From Trichoplax sp. H2 (taxonomy: Eukaryota > Placozoa > Uniplacotomia > Trichoplacea): a stretch of DNA of 64,000 nucleotides. Each line of letters starts with the position of its first letter. Position 1 is the first letter of the stretch. The notes below the pieces were generated by a model that was not told the DNA's origin, searched no databases, and saw only the letters and a list, made by a program, of their open reading frames with translations. Below, one piece after another: positions 13,701-26,260 of this stretch. Position numbers and translations under genes: made by a program. Location of the stretch: positions 124,001 to 188,000 of the forward strand of contig NOWV01000091.1 in the NCBI GenBank assembly GCA_003344405.1, in the 5' to 3' direction.

Positions 13701-16615
13701 TGGCTTGCCTCCATATCCTTTCAATCTTACATTTAACCAGTACAGTATTGCTAAATCCTATAAGTACATCATGTGATATCTTTTGTAGCCTAAAATTTTA
13801 ATTAATCTTATAAATAAAATGCGATACTGTTTCTAGAAGTTAATTTCACGCATATCAACAATACACTTTTGTCGATCTTCAACCATTACTCCTACTCTAA
13901 AAATAATTACTATTAGAAAGTTTTTCTAGTTAACGAACTATCATAGTAAAGCAAATTTAAAATGTCAATTTAATAACCAATGGATAATAATTAATAAATG
14001 AAATGAAATGTTATCGAATGTTACTTACGATGATCCATAGTCAATTATCCGAGAATACTATTAATTCCATAATTAATAAATATTCCTTAATAATTATCGC
14101 GGTTTTTGATTCACATGTAACCGAAAATAATCGATCAATAACGGTCATTATACTTGCATTTTTGATCAGGTAACGATAGTCAAAAATATATATTGCCCAA
14201 GGTTGTAAATAATGGTAAGCAAGAAACTAACTAATTTAATATATCTTGTGTACATTAAAATAACTTAAAGTACACTTGTAAGCGCTTTATATCTAATATT
14301 TAACGGCACTGTAGTTAAGAATTCAACTTCTATCTAACGACAACGTAGGAATAAAGATATTAAAGGCTATTCTTGTATATATAATCTATAGAAACTCTGA
14401 TAAACTGGATATTAGCTCCTGTAAATTGCAAGCCTTTTAAGGGGCAAAGAAAATACATCGTACCGCCTTTAAGAAATTTTACTGCTGGTGGCCATCCGAT
14501 TGTGATCGACAGCGAATATAAGGACGAAGTCTGTTCTTGTCCCTTAGAGAGTTGGAATGATAAGATGCATAGTATGAGTTACTATAAAATCAAGTCAGCC
14601 ACAAAAGAAATTATCTATAATAAGCAAAATAATACATTCGTCGTCAATATTACCTGGAAACCTCCAGAAGGTTTATTTCAATAATCTAATTAAATAAATC
14701 GATCAGTACGACCATTTTTAAGACTTGTTTTCATTTCGAATAATACCAGTAGTATTAAACTATCACATTCTAGAAGCCAGTACTGTCATTACAAAGTCAT
14801 GTAGGATACACAAATTAAATAATGTACTAAATTAATTCTTTCGGTCAAATAATTAAATTAATAGGTATATTTCTCTTTAATAAATTATCTTTTAGACTAT
14901 TTTGGGAATTTCGAGATAAAATTTACTTTGGATGTACTTGTGGATATTGCAAATCCTAAAAATACTAGCCGTACAATATGCTACGTGACGGATAAAACCG
15001 AGATTAGTTTCGTCTTGGACCATATCGCAAATTTATCTTATGCTGCAACAATTGACAAAAACTATATACCTTTTAAAATTCTTAAAATTCCAAATACTGC
15101 CGGATCCTTTGTCATGGAGAATATAATAATGAACAATTTGGTTATGGAAAAGTTTAAAGAAAAATATATCCCTAAAACTTATAGCAGTAAGCTACCAATA
15201 CTAGCTAGCTACTTGCGCAGCAGATACATAAAATTTGTCGAATATCTATCATAGTAGTGCATAATCATTTAAGACATTGTATAGAATTACTAATTGAGTG
15301 AAATACGTACATGAGCAAAGAAGTAAATAATTACAATGATTGACTGCACCACTATGCCGCAATCATCAGATTTTTATACAAGGATCAACTTGACTTAATT
15401 TATCATGTATTTGTTGTAATTTGTTAAAAAATTCCAATATTTAAAAGAAATCTTTTTTAACATTTTAGACCTTCCAATATGGACGTGGGGATTAATTTTC
15501 GCAATTGTATTATCAACTGCGGTTATTGTTCTAAAAATTCTTAAGCATAAGTATCGCCAGAGAGGTATGTCAGTAAATAGCTGGACATGCAACCTTAAAT
15601 TTTTTGTAAATGAACCTATAATCATTAAGTAACGGCAAACGTAATACTTAATATTACTTATTCCATTTTCAGCTCAATATAGGGCAGCTATGAAGTTCCT
15701 AGAATCACGCTACCCAACACACACTTGCACCGAAATTCTTGAAAGACTACGTACTCGTATGTTAAAAGAATAATTTATCATATAACTAATATAGGACAAT
15801 TAAAATAATTTAAATCTCCAATAAATGCCGGTAAACTATAATTTCTCATTCATTTTTATTGTTTTAACAGCACATCCTGTGACTGATGAAGACAGGATCT
15901 GCAAAAAATATTATGCTTTTATAATATATCAATTATCTGAGCATGAAGTCAATGAACAGTTATTGCAACTGCTCAATGAAAATAATATTGGTTATACAAC
16001 TACTGCAGAACTTTATAATGCAATAACTATTCCATTGCATGAAATGGTCATGAATCAATTCTCGACTTGTAGAAAGGTGTGATGTTATGTAATGACTGTG
16101 TTCACTTAAACAACACATAAATCTGGGTCTTGACAAAATAGTATTACTTTACTTTAAATGTAAGCAAAATAGCAGCAATTAATATTTTAAAGGAAATAAG
16201 CGCAACCATCTGTAAGTAATTAATACATCGTTATGTTGATTTAAATAATGAACTCACCTACTTTTTGCAGGTAATCCTTTACGTAACGCCGGACTTTGTT
16301 CAAATAATAAGTAAACATCTCGAAAATCTAAATTCCGATGACGGTGATAATGATGATTCGCAAACGAAGTTCGCTAAGTGCACTTGGTCATTCTTATTAC
16401 TTAAACGTTATGAATGCCCTGTAGGCAACGATATCATCTTAGTTACTGACAGTAGACAGTACGAAGGTAAATTAGTAACCCGAGCGAGCCAGCTACTCTG
16501 CTTACCTTTGGTACCAATATACGATCTACGATACGAGGCCCAGTGTATGCAACTGGTAGAAAATCTAAAAACGACAGTAACTGAAGAGACAAGAAATCCT
16601 CAAAATCGGGTTTAG
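10795..16615 (+). CDS. R1: IL-17-receptor-like (TIR/SEFIR-type) membrane receptor, 570 aa
   Basis: Exons: 10795-10947, 13015-13228, 14170-14214, 14392-14670, 14896-15186, 15469-15564, 15673-15756, 15871-16076, 16271-16615. All phases fit and the sum is 571 codons. Residues 1-51 hold a signal peptide (core LILILVLICLLNCVLTS) and a CSSSC pair. Residues 52-122 have eight cysteines in the family spacing. Residues 123-327 are the remaining ectodomain. A helix (core GLIFAIVLSTAVIVL) spans the membrane near residues 333-350. Residues 388-570 form the STIR-like domain, including YYAFIIYQLSEHE (box-1-like) and STCRKVILYVTPDFV across the phase-0 intron. An ATG three bases downstream is an equally possible start. 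The small exon 14170-14214 was placed by its alignment (YILPKVVNNG) with the R0 exon (YFLPQIINNG). The donor at 14671 is a weak GTTTAT. The role as a cytokine-type receptor is inferred. Confidence 0.78.
10948..13014 (+). other. Intron 1 of R1
   Basis: A phase-0 intron of about 2.07 kb between the signal-peptide exon and the eight-cysteine exon. Donor GTAAAT, acceptor ...CTAACATAG. The interior is AT-rich with frequent TACTGTA/GTACAGTA words, especially 12640-12930. No gene was recognised on either strand. A long first intron is also seen in R2, R3 and R4. Confidence 0.6.
13229..14169 (+). other. Intron 2 of R1
   Basis: A phase-1 intron of 941 bases, donor GTAAGT, acceptor ...TTTTTGATCAG. Nothing recognisable inside. 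Confidence 0.5.
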
Positions 16616-16650
16616 ATAACTTCACATTAAACTGGAAACATTTAGAAACT

Positions 16651-16656
16651 ATTAAA
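16651..16656 (+). terminator. Candidate poly(A) signal of R1 (ATTAAA)
   Basis: ATTAAA 36 bases after the R1 stop, the same distance as in R0. Confidence 0.35.
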
Positions 16657-17839
16657 GAATGTATCGTATCACACACAATCTACTAAATTCATATACAGTG
16701 TATTCCGTTTTTAATTATAATTATTACTCAGAAATCTATTAACTGTATCATAAATAGTAACTTGGATCCTGCAAGTAGTGCAGCCTATATGTCTTATGCA
16801 AAGATGACAATTTATATGACATGAACTCTACATGATATTATTATTTAACTGTACATTAAGTTTTAAGTCTTACACGTGGCTGGATGTAAACAATCGTACT
16901 ATGGTCTGTAGACTGAACGAGAAGTATCACGAGTGAGAAAGGAACTTCTTTGTTTAGTAGGGCTATATTAGGCTTGGTATAGATTAAATACCGATGCTAT
17001 TGATATACTGGCAGTGATACAAATCATGTTATCAATTGGATAATTTATTTGAACAAACTTATATGTGACCGTTACCCTAACTGCTCTTCCCCATACGTAC
17101 TGAGTAATTATATAAATTGCTATCGGTAAAGCTTTCAGTATAACCTAATGTATTGCTGCTCTAAATTTATAATCGAAATAATTCAGACAGCATATTAATA
17201 CTTTAATCATATAGCTAAACATTTGCTTCTGGTCGATATTATGTACGAGTCTATTCAAATTTTGATTTCAACAAAAAACAAAAGGTCTATATTCTGCTTA
17301 AGAATTTATAGCATTATTTACCCATCAGTTATATAATATAATTATTAGCTCTCGGGCAGACTGTAACTCTTGAAAGTAATTTACACACATTATTTCTCTC
17401 ATCTTGTTTAATATGGAATTATGGAATATTTTAAAATTCTATGACTTGTCATGTAAACATTAAATAATTATTAATATCAATAATAATAATGGCAATAACT
17501 AAAATCTACTACTACATGATTGCTTGAGCAGACAACTTTAAACGTAAGCAATAAAGATTACAAAGACATAACTGCTCTAACTTCTATATTGTACAAATTA
17601 TTTGACTGTAGCTATAAGAATCAAATAAGAATGAGGATAAATATATACCTTGACGTATCTGTCATTCTATATTGCATTTAAAAGAATTGGTGTATATCCT
17701 AACAAATTGGCACAACAACTTTTATGCTTATAAATATTTCTAATATTCCACTATGAATTAATGCATTTTTTAAGACTTTTACCTTAGTAGGTTTCTTTAC
17801 ATAGCGCTAATGAAGAAGATAGTGTAGAGCATGAAACTG
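16657..17839. other. Intergenic region, nothing recognised
   Basis: AT-rich sequence downstream of R1 without a supported gene or repeat. Confidence 0.4.
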
Positions 17840-18266
17840 CTTTCTTAGAGTAGCGCATAGGTGTCTGCTGATATCAAAGAGATTGATTCATATTGCAACG
17901 GTACAATGCCATTAAATTGCATGGGCTTCCCATTTCACTGAGGATGCATAAATTACTTGATATCTTGAAGTATCATTATAATTTATACAATACTATACCA
18001 GTATAAAAAGTTTCTATTTGCTCAGTATTACAGTATTAAAACACAGATTTCGCTAATCGTAAATATAGCGTTTTCAGTTAAAAGTAATTACAATCGTAAA
18101 ATAAAGTAGACTTTCTTAGGCTAATGCAGGGTTGCATACTGATCAGATATCAAAAAGATTGGCACAGTTCGTACAGTAATATTACATTGCATGGGTCTTT
18201 TCACTTCACAGAAGATTTAAAAGTGTACCTGATATCTTGATATACTCGTATAACTTTCATACCAAA
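17840..18266. repeat. Two diverged direct repeats, period about 270 bp
   Basis: Copy A (about 17840-18001) and copy B (about 18110-18266) share, in order, CTTTCTTAG, GATATCAAA-AGATTG, ACATTGCATGGG or AAATTGCATGGG, TTTCACTT/ACTTCAC, CTTGATATCTTGA and a TAATTTATAC or TAACTTTCAT tail. The copies differ by small indels, which points to an old duplication. Confidence 0.65.
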
Positions 18267-18275
18267 TGTTAATTC

Positions 18276-18560
18276 CTTTTTAGTTAGTTAGTCGGTTGGA
18301 TAGTCAACTAGTTTTTCAATTGATATTTAATTGTAAAGTCAATAATCTTGGGTGCCGAGATTTCTTCAGTATTAAATGATAGTAAATCTCTGACTTTCTC
18401 GTCTACACAATCTGTGACGCTATAATTATACCATAGTATTCGGTCGTTGGAACTGAATTATTTGGTGATATCGCTAATCTCGCCTCTTTAAGTTAGTAAG
18501 TGGCGTTCTCCGCAAGGATTGGCGTGTGTAGACTACTTTGTCACTAGTGGTGTGTGTCAC
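18276..18560 (+). repeat. Left arm of a long inverted-repeat pair
   Basis: About 285 bp starting CTTTTTAGTTAGTTAGTCGG and ending GTGTGTGTCAC. Its reverse complement aligns along its whole length with 23932-24195. Shared words include CAGTTCCAACGACCGAATAC, CTACACACGCCAA and AACTAGTTGACTA (read on the complement). The arms face each other, so the CTTTTTA end is outermost on both sides. Confidence 0.75.
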
Positions 18561-18668
18561 TTGGATATAAAGAATTTATGATTGCTCAGTAATTACATTG
18601 TTAATAAAGAAGTAATTATAGCATGTGACCACCTTACTGTATATCTGATAGATAAATTTTTAACTTTA

Positions 18669-18696
18669 TTATTCATACTTGTAAAAGTATGAATAA
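18669..18696. repeat. Perfect hairpin, 12-bp stem, 4-base loop
   Basis: TTATTCATACTT, then GTAA, then AAGTATGAATAA. The stem is perfectly complementary and could form a cruciform or an RNA hairpin. No gene context supports a miRNA precursor. Confidence 0.7.
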
Positions 18697-21060
18697 CATC
18701 AGAGCAGTACCAGATTCCGATGCATAGCCATGTGTTGAGATATTATTCCTATAAAATTCTTGCGACTGGCAATGACTGCAGTATCATAACGTCAAACTTA
18801 CATCCTTCTATACCAAATAACGATACTATCTGTAACGGATAACTGAAAATATCAAAGTTTCTCTATTTTTTAGTTACGACAGATACCGTGCACTTTGAGG
18901 ATCTCCAAAGGCTATCGTAACTATATTAAACACTGAACACTGAATAAATCCTAATATATCTTACTATAATTTAGTACTGTAATCCAATCTTTTTTGAATT
19001 GTTAGAACATAAGAAAAAAAATTCAGTTTACGAAAATGTTCATCGCCAATTCATTTTTAAAAGTGTGTAAAATTCGTCTGACCTGCTGTACGGGAGCGTA
19101 AATGATAGCTTTGGTAAAAAGTAAACATCTTAATTAACTGGTTTGTAGTCATGTATAAATCAGGTCATTAATCAATAAGCTAAATAGATGGTTTAAAAGT
19201 GAACAATAACCTAAAATCACGATGTTGTTTGGAAAATAGCAGGGATTTTTCTCGAATAATTAGTTCATTTAGTTGAATGCTCAATCAATCTACATTATCA
19301 GTGCAATCATTAACTAAAGATGCCAAAAAAAAAGATCTGCAGATCAGAAATTTACCTCTAAGTGTTTTTGTAACTAATTCACGAAGCAACTATTATGACA
19401 ACAAGAACAATTTCATATTGAACAGCGCTCGTTGATAATCTAATCCCTCCTTGTGATATCCACATTTATGATAGCAAATTCTTAATTTTCTCTCTTCAAT
19501 TTATGATCTAGTTATCCTACTTGCGTGATATTATTTGAAATTACGCTGTTACGTATTAAATTTATCACACTAAACAACTGCAATCTCCATCTCACCTGGA
19601 ACATTATTAATAGTACCATCTGCTAAAATAAACTGTAGAGAGGAATTCTATTTCTTTTTCCATCGCTTATATCTTCTATACTGGTTAGATGCATGTATCC
19701 AAGAGATTTTTCTTAAGCATTCTTGCCACAAATGATCAATCAAATTTTTAGGTGACCTTTGGCTATCCCTGTTAGTTCACTTCTGTCAAAAGAAAGTTTT
19801 CGACGAGATACTATATCAATTGTCTACTACTTCTTACTTTCGATTGTATAGAAATCTATTAATTGCATTTAAGGATGCATTAAAAATAAATACTTTCGGT
19901 ACAACTGCCACAGTACTTCATCTTTTATTGTCCTTTGTTTTATGATCCAAATAACCGAAGTATCTAATAATTTTCACTATGCATTTTTGGTGCTTAACGA
20001 GTAATTAATGGAAGCTTAAGAGGATTCACAGAATCAATTCGTAAATAGCTGAAGGACGCGTAGTATGGGACTGAAAATAAATCGATTGAATCCCTTTACT
20101 AGATTACGAGTTATTAGAGCTAATTGAAGACCATCTGGGCAGCTTCCACTAGTACCAGTACAAGCCTAAGATTTACTGTACAATAATATTAATGATCAAT
20201 TTTTTTAATGTCATTCTTGAGCTGAGCTAATTTTTAAAGTTACTAACACGCAATTAATAATAGTTATACTTGATCATAATAACCGCATATAAGTGAAAAA
20301 TATCGCATTTTTTTACTTCATTTAATTCTTATCCTTGTTCATCCCTGTAGAAGTGCATTAAGTTTGTTATAATAAATCCAAGAATTCGCACTATACTGTC
20401 CATAAGACACCTTTTCTTACATTCTTGAATACATTAAATTAAATATACGACTATAACTTTTCAAGATTTCCATTTCTTACGGAAATATGTTATATTCAAT
20501 GTTACATTCTCTGGATGAACGTTCTCTTTAAAAACACTAAGATTAGATAAAAGCTTTCAGAGAACCCTTGAAAAGGCCAATTAGCTCTTACTGTAATCGA
20601 TGTTATGGCAATTTTTATACATTGGTTTATTTGGAGGGATAATTTACTCTTTTTACAATCGTATGTTATCGAAATTATATACAGAAGATCAGATGCACTA
20701 ATATGTATGAAAAAATAAAAATTGAACAAAGATAAACTATACTTCCAACATTAGAATTTTAAAGCCGAATAGTTATTTTAGCTCAAGTTGTGGTGATTAA
20801 AAATTTTAAATAGATTGGCCAGACAACCAGGGTGTTTCTACCATGTTGGATAAATACTTCGGTAACCAAATTTGCACCTAATTTATAGTCTATTTACTTT
20901 CAGTACTATTTCTCACTGTTCACCTCGTTTTATCAATAAGGTCTTTAATGAATAAACACATATTTATTCAGTATTAATTGCAAGTAGAAAGATTTTTTAG
21001 CGAGAGAAATAGAAAGGCTAACCGGAAACCCAACGTTCTCATTTTATTATTGTGGCATAC
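18697..21060. other. Intergenic region between the inverted-repeat arms, nothing recognised
   Basis: AT-rich; only short chance reading frames. No transposase or polymerase-like frame is visible between the two arms, so if this was a mobile element it is non-coding or decayed. Confidence 0.4.
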
Positions 21061-21420
21061 AGCAATTTAACGGAAATACATGTCCACACGTTAATGAATT
21101 ACAGAATTTTCATAATTTTAATTGAAATAAAATTTCTATCTATTAGTTCAAAGTTTAGTGATTAACTATCGTGACGGGTAGCAGATTAACCCAAATACAT
21201 GTCTACACGTATATAGGGTACGGAATTTTCACAATTTTAAGAGTTTTAATCGAAGTAAAATTACCATCTATTAGTTAATAATTTAAAGATTATGATTTCC
21301 CGTAGCAGATTAAGCGAAATATGTGTCTACACCTATGCGCATATAAATTAACAGAATTTTCATAATCTTAATTGAAATAAAATCAGCCTCTATCGATTTA
21401 TGATTTCGTAATTAACGCGT
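21061..21420. repeat. Three tandem repeat units of about 120 bp
   Basis: Units at about 21061-21179, 21180-21303 and 21304-21420. Each carries AGCA-ATTAA, AATACATGTC(T/C)ACACG or a variant, ACAGAATTTTCATAAT or a variant, TTTTAATTGAAATAAAAT or a variant, and CTATTAGTT or a variant. Units differ by substitutions and small indels. Confidence 0.8.
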
Positions 21421-23931
21421 AAATCTTTGCCATGCAGTGGCTACAAGTTGCCTAGTTAGCCCTCATAGAAAACAAATACTGTAGCAGAAGGACCTTGTAA
21501 AAACACACTACGTGTCTTAATCTATCGGTATAAATTTATTTTTGGGAGAAATTTACATATGACTTGGTTGTCCATAAGTTGTAAAATTGTCTTAGTTTCG
21601 TTATAAGCATAGGCCGAGAGTAGTCTCATTAACGGATCGACTCACTAAATGTCCACAGTGGTTGTGAACATAGAGAAAATAGCATGAATTATAGTTATAC
21701 GACGTACCGCAAAATAGATGTGATTATTTTGATTATAGGATTATACGTATACTGTATTTAGCTTCTAGACATGTTCCTTTCCGATCAAATGTTTGATTTA
21801 AAAAGGATGACGATTTAATGACTTTTAACCAACGGACCAAAATGATTAACTACGCTATAGTACGGTAAATTAGTAGTTCAAGCTGAACTGCAATCTTAAT
21901 AGGAATTATTATAGTAAAAAATATTTTTGATGCGCTGGATATGAGGTATTTTATTCCCAATTTTTTAATCCAACAGTAGATCAAGTAATAAGTAGCCATT
22001 TTAAAGGCATTTATAGTGCCAAATTTCACATTCGACGAGCATTGATGAAGCATGAATACTATTCTGATACTGATAGATCATAAATACTATCCTATAGCTC
22101 AGAATAGCATTTATGAGCATCATAAACACATCCTATATTTACCGTACTAATTTACCTTTAGTGATGATGGCAAGTTATTACAGAAATATTTGCCTTGCAG
22201 TGAACCTAAGTCTATTTGTTTTAAGCCCGTAGAAAACGCTTTGTTAGGTAAGAATTTTTTTTTAAATGTTGATGAATTATAAACAGCTGATAATGGAGAT
22301 TATAAGCACCACAGGAATCATTGAGTTGGGTATCTTTCCCCTCACCCCATGATAATAATCTAATTTTAGCTGATATTGAAAATATTAAATAATCTATTAC
22401 AATAAATATTCGACTTCTCTCTTTCTTTCAATTTTGTCATTGCTATGTATCGATCCACCATGTTGTATATGTTACGGCTATTCCTAAGAATGATTTTGTC
22501 CTTAAGATACATACATAGATTTTGATTTCTTAATACTAGCCAATAAGGCAATGGTCACTTTAGCTTGAGTATTTTTGATGATGATTAAACTCAATGTATC
22601 TAAAGGAATACCTCCTATACCTGCCATCTAATGACTAATTTTATGTCATACAAGTAAAAAATGCTAGGAAGCATGGCATCGATAGCGATCAGCATTACCA
22701 AATCTGTTGGCTACCTATCCCAGAATAGAAATTATTTGATGGGGGATAAATTAAGATACATATTCATGCTAATATTCTACTCGGTAATGATGACGTCAAG
22801 AATGTTATTTTTCCTTTCAAATAAAGTCAATAAAAGTATTTAATGTTAGCATAAACTATGTTAGAATTGTTTGACAAGTTAATTATGGCTAAATCTATTG
22901 ATAAATCCTATTTTTTAAGACAATAATGAATCTCTTACATATTCTCGTCCCCAGTCCACATAGGCAGAGGACGTCGATACAATTAAATCTTAAGGAATAA
23001 ACAATAAGGTAATGACTCGATGACGATAACAACGGTGAATTTGCTTTATTCTATTAGGTGCGCTTCCGCGTTCCATTACTTTGTCGAAAGAATCAGCGGA
23101 AAACAACTATTCTACGCTTGCATTTTAACCATAGGCCAACAATGTACTTGCAGTTTATTAGATAGAATGCCATAAAGAAGATCCCTTTTACATCGTGCTG
23201 GCTTGATTTCATTTGAAACATGTTATTTTATATCATGAAAAAAATGAATCGGCCTCTTTACTAGACCAGGCTATCTGTATACTAGGTGGATCGACCTAGA
23301 AAAGAGTTCAAACATTACATATTATAGAATTATTAATTCATTGTTGGACTTTCCTCGCTTGCTCGCAGCAATCTACAATAATAAAAGCAAAGTTGCGTCT
23401 TACTTATACAGTATTGCTCTTTTTGGATGCTGAGAGAATTAGAATTGAACCAATGAATAAATAAATATACATACAGTACATCGACAATTCATTCATTAAT
23501 AGCAGTAAAACAATACGGCCTTCCACTGATGGCTGATGATAATTCATGGTATTACTGTTTATCCATGACAGAGCTGCGGTATCAAGTAGAAAGTAATCCA
23601 TTGGTTCATTTTTAGCGTTGAAAGAATTTTATTAGTGCTGTTGTAAATATAATGGTTATGATGGATCTATTTTCTTACTTTGAGGATACTAAGGATACGC
23701 GAACTAAAGTTCACCGGACTTGATACTAATTAAATTATTTGATGACTCTTTTCTCTATGACAATGAGGATTATTTCTATCACAGGGACTTCCAGAAAGCC
23801 TCTCAATACCATCACATTCTATTCTACTAGATCACTGCTTTATAGTTTTTAGTTTGGTAATTATGTCAGGATTGTTGGCGGACATGAATTAGCATCATTT
23901 CTTTGGAGAGCATTGCTATTCTATAATAGTA
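21421..23931. other. Intergenic region, nothing recognised
   Basis: No supported gene or repeat; short reading frames lack recognisable domains or splice-compatible partners. Confidence 0.4.
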
Positions 23932-24195
23932 TTGACACACACTACTAGAGACAAAGTAAACCTACACACGCCAACACTTACGAAGAAAACCTCTTACCGA
24001 CTTAAGGAGACGAAATGAGCTATATCACCAAATAGTTCAGTTCCAACGACCGAATACTATATAGTGTAGACGAGGTAGTCAGGAAATTATTACTTTTTAT
24101 TACTGAAGAAATCTTGACAATCAAGATTATAGTCTTAACAATTCGATAGCAAATGACAAACTAGTTGACTAACGAACCGACTACGAACTAAAAAG
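23932..24195 (-). repeat. Right arm of the long inverted-repeat pair
   Basis: Reverse-complement partner of 18276-18560. It starts with TTGACACACACTAC and ends with CGAACTAAAAAG. Divergence, estimated by eye at roughly a quarter of positions, indicates age. No matching target-site duplication is visible next to the outer ends. Confidence 0.75.
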
Positions 24196-24619
24196 TGGCC
24201 CTCAGCCACCAGCCTTTTATAGTCTCGTCACAAACTTCTGGTGCATATAAAGCAAAACTTTCCTTCTAAAGTTAGATTATATGAAGAAATGATTATTAGT
24301 AATACGTCAATTCACACAAACAGTATTTAATATTAATCAATAATTGGAACGAGTTTATGCATCGTAACAAGTATTCAATACCATGGCATCCTATCTTGCC
24401 AGATTACCACTTAACTGAGTTTATTTAATGATATCGGCATTGTTAACGGACGTGATTGCCGTGATTCGAATTGGAAGGAGGCCAAACTTCCAACTACAGC
24501 ATTTACCACGACAGTAAAATAAATATGCAACATTTCTTAGGATAAATTAAAAATCTGATGTTCATATCCTAATAAGCCATCTCCTAGGAAAACATCCTAT
24601 TTTTTTCATAACTACGATT

Positions 24620-25610
24620 TATTACAATCGTGAATGATATTAGGAATTGTCATTGGCAGACATTATTGCTATTCTTTACGGTCTGTGAATGGAGTGTTGC
24701 ACAAGCTGGAATACGAGCACAACACGTCTTGCATCACTCATGCTTGTTAAAGTAGTAAAAGATATTAGAGATGTTGTTCTTCGCTGACTTGATTGATATT
24801 GCAATAGTTGCTAATTATCATCTATAAAATGCTCTACAAGCTGAAATACAAGTACATCATGTCTTTCTATCACAACAGCCTCGTACAGTAGTGAATAATG
24901 TTAAGTTGCAGTTAGTGGACACGATAGCCATGACAGCTCAGTGTGCATCGTTCTAAGTATTTCCTTTCATCATTCATCTTTAGTAAAGTAGCGAATGATG
25001 TTGGAATTGTAGTTGGCGAAAATGATAGCAAGAATAGTCTGTGGGTGAAATGTTGTGTAAGCTGGAATACGCGTACATCATGTCTTGCTATCGCCCATGC
25101 TTACCATCGTAGTACATAATGTTGGAGTAGTTAGTTAGCAGGTTTATTGGTATTACCATGAGTTCTAGTCAGTCAGTGAAATGGACCAGCTAGAAATCAT
25201 CATGTCTTGCTATTGCTAATGCTTACTACCGAAGTAAATGATGTGAGAGTAGTTATTGACCTTTTTATTAACATTGCCATGAATTGTAGTCAGCTAGTGA
25301 AATCAGGAACTTTTCACCCAGCCCTGGTACTTTTTCCTATATTTTAATGCTCAACAAGTTTTTGTTTCCCCCATAAAATACCAACTATTAATTACTACTG
25401 GTATTTTAAAGAGGTCAAAAGCTTGTTCATCAGTCTCAGGTGAAATGTTCACAATCTAGAAATAGAAGTGCATCTTGTCTTATCTGGCTATCATCAATGA
25501 TTGCCATCATAGCGAATTGATGTGGGATTTGTTATTCACTTACTATATTGACATTGCCATTATTTTTCTTTAGTGGTGGAATGTTGTACAAGTTGGTATT
25601 GAATTAATTA
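24620..25610. repeat. Diverged tandem repeat cluster, unit about 125-135 bp
   Basis: The phrase 'gctggaatacg(a/c)g(t/c)acatcatgtcttgctatc' or a variant recurs at about 24706, 24840, 25058, 25180 and 25455. It is accompanied by AATGATGTTGGA(A/G)T(T/A)GTAGTT and ATTGCCATGA-type words. Spacing of 120-270 bp shows lost or interrupted units. Confidence 0.6.
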
Positions 25611-25779
25611 TGTATAATTACAAATATGTTTGGGGCTGTAACCAATAAAATCTTTAATTTTGATATCCTAATAAACTACTGGTCGTAACCAAAGAGAAAA
25701 TTTAACTTGTCAGCACCTTAGGCCTGCCGTAAACTAAAAATGCAATCGTTTTATCCTTGATAAACGGACTAGAAGTTGG

Positions 25780-26260
25780 ATCATGAATAATATTAGTATA
25801 AGCAGGGAAATTACAACCATTAACAAGTGAATTCGACGCAATTAACCCTCCTCCTTACCAACAATTTTAATGAATCATTGTTTTATCCCCAGATCTTATT
25901 CTAATGACAATGTAATTAATGCAGAAGGCATCAATAGCCAATACAATCCTATGTTAACTGAAGTGGAGGGCGGAGTATTGATAGACTGTCATGATTTCTT
26001 CATGATATCCTAACATGTATTGTTAAGATTATTTTAGTGATCATCCATTAAACAAAAATTAATTACCATTATTTGAAAACACGTAAGTATAATTATAATA
26101 AAAAAAGAATCAATCCTCTCAAGGCTATAGAATAGCCATTTTTTTTTATATAGATGCTATAAGGAAGAGTGTGCATTAATATATATATAATTATAATTAA
26201 CAGCCCCACTTAGGCTACAGCACCCTATTAACAGTTGGCTTTCGAGAAAAGCAATTGACC
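25780..26260 (+). promoter_or_regulatory. R2 upstream region, duplicated in front of R3
   Basis: This block aligns with 37970-38337 before R3. Shared words include TTTTTATATAGATG(C/T)TATA, TATAGACTGTCATG or TATAGGCTGTCATG, and TTATCCCC. A TATA-rich stretch at 26178-26190 sits about 75 bases before the R2 start codon, the candidate core promoter. No transcript data are available. Confidence 0.45.
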
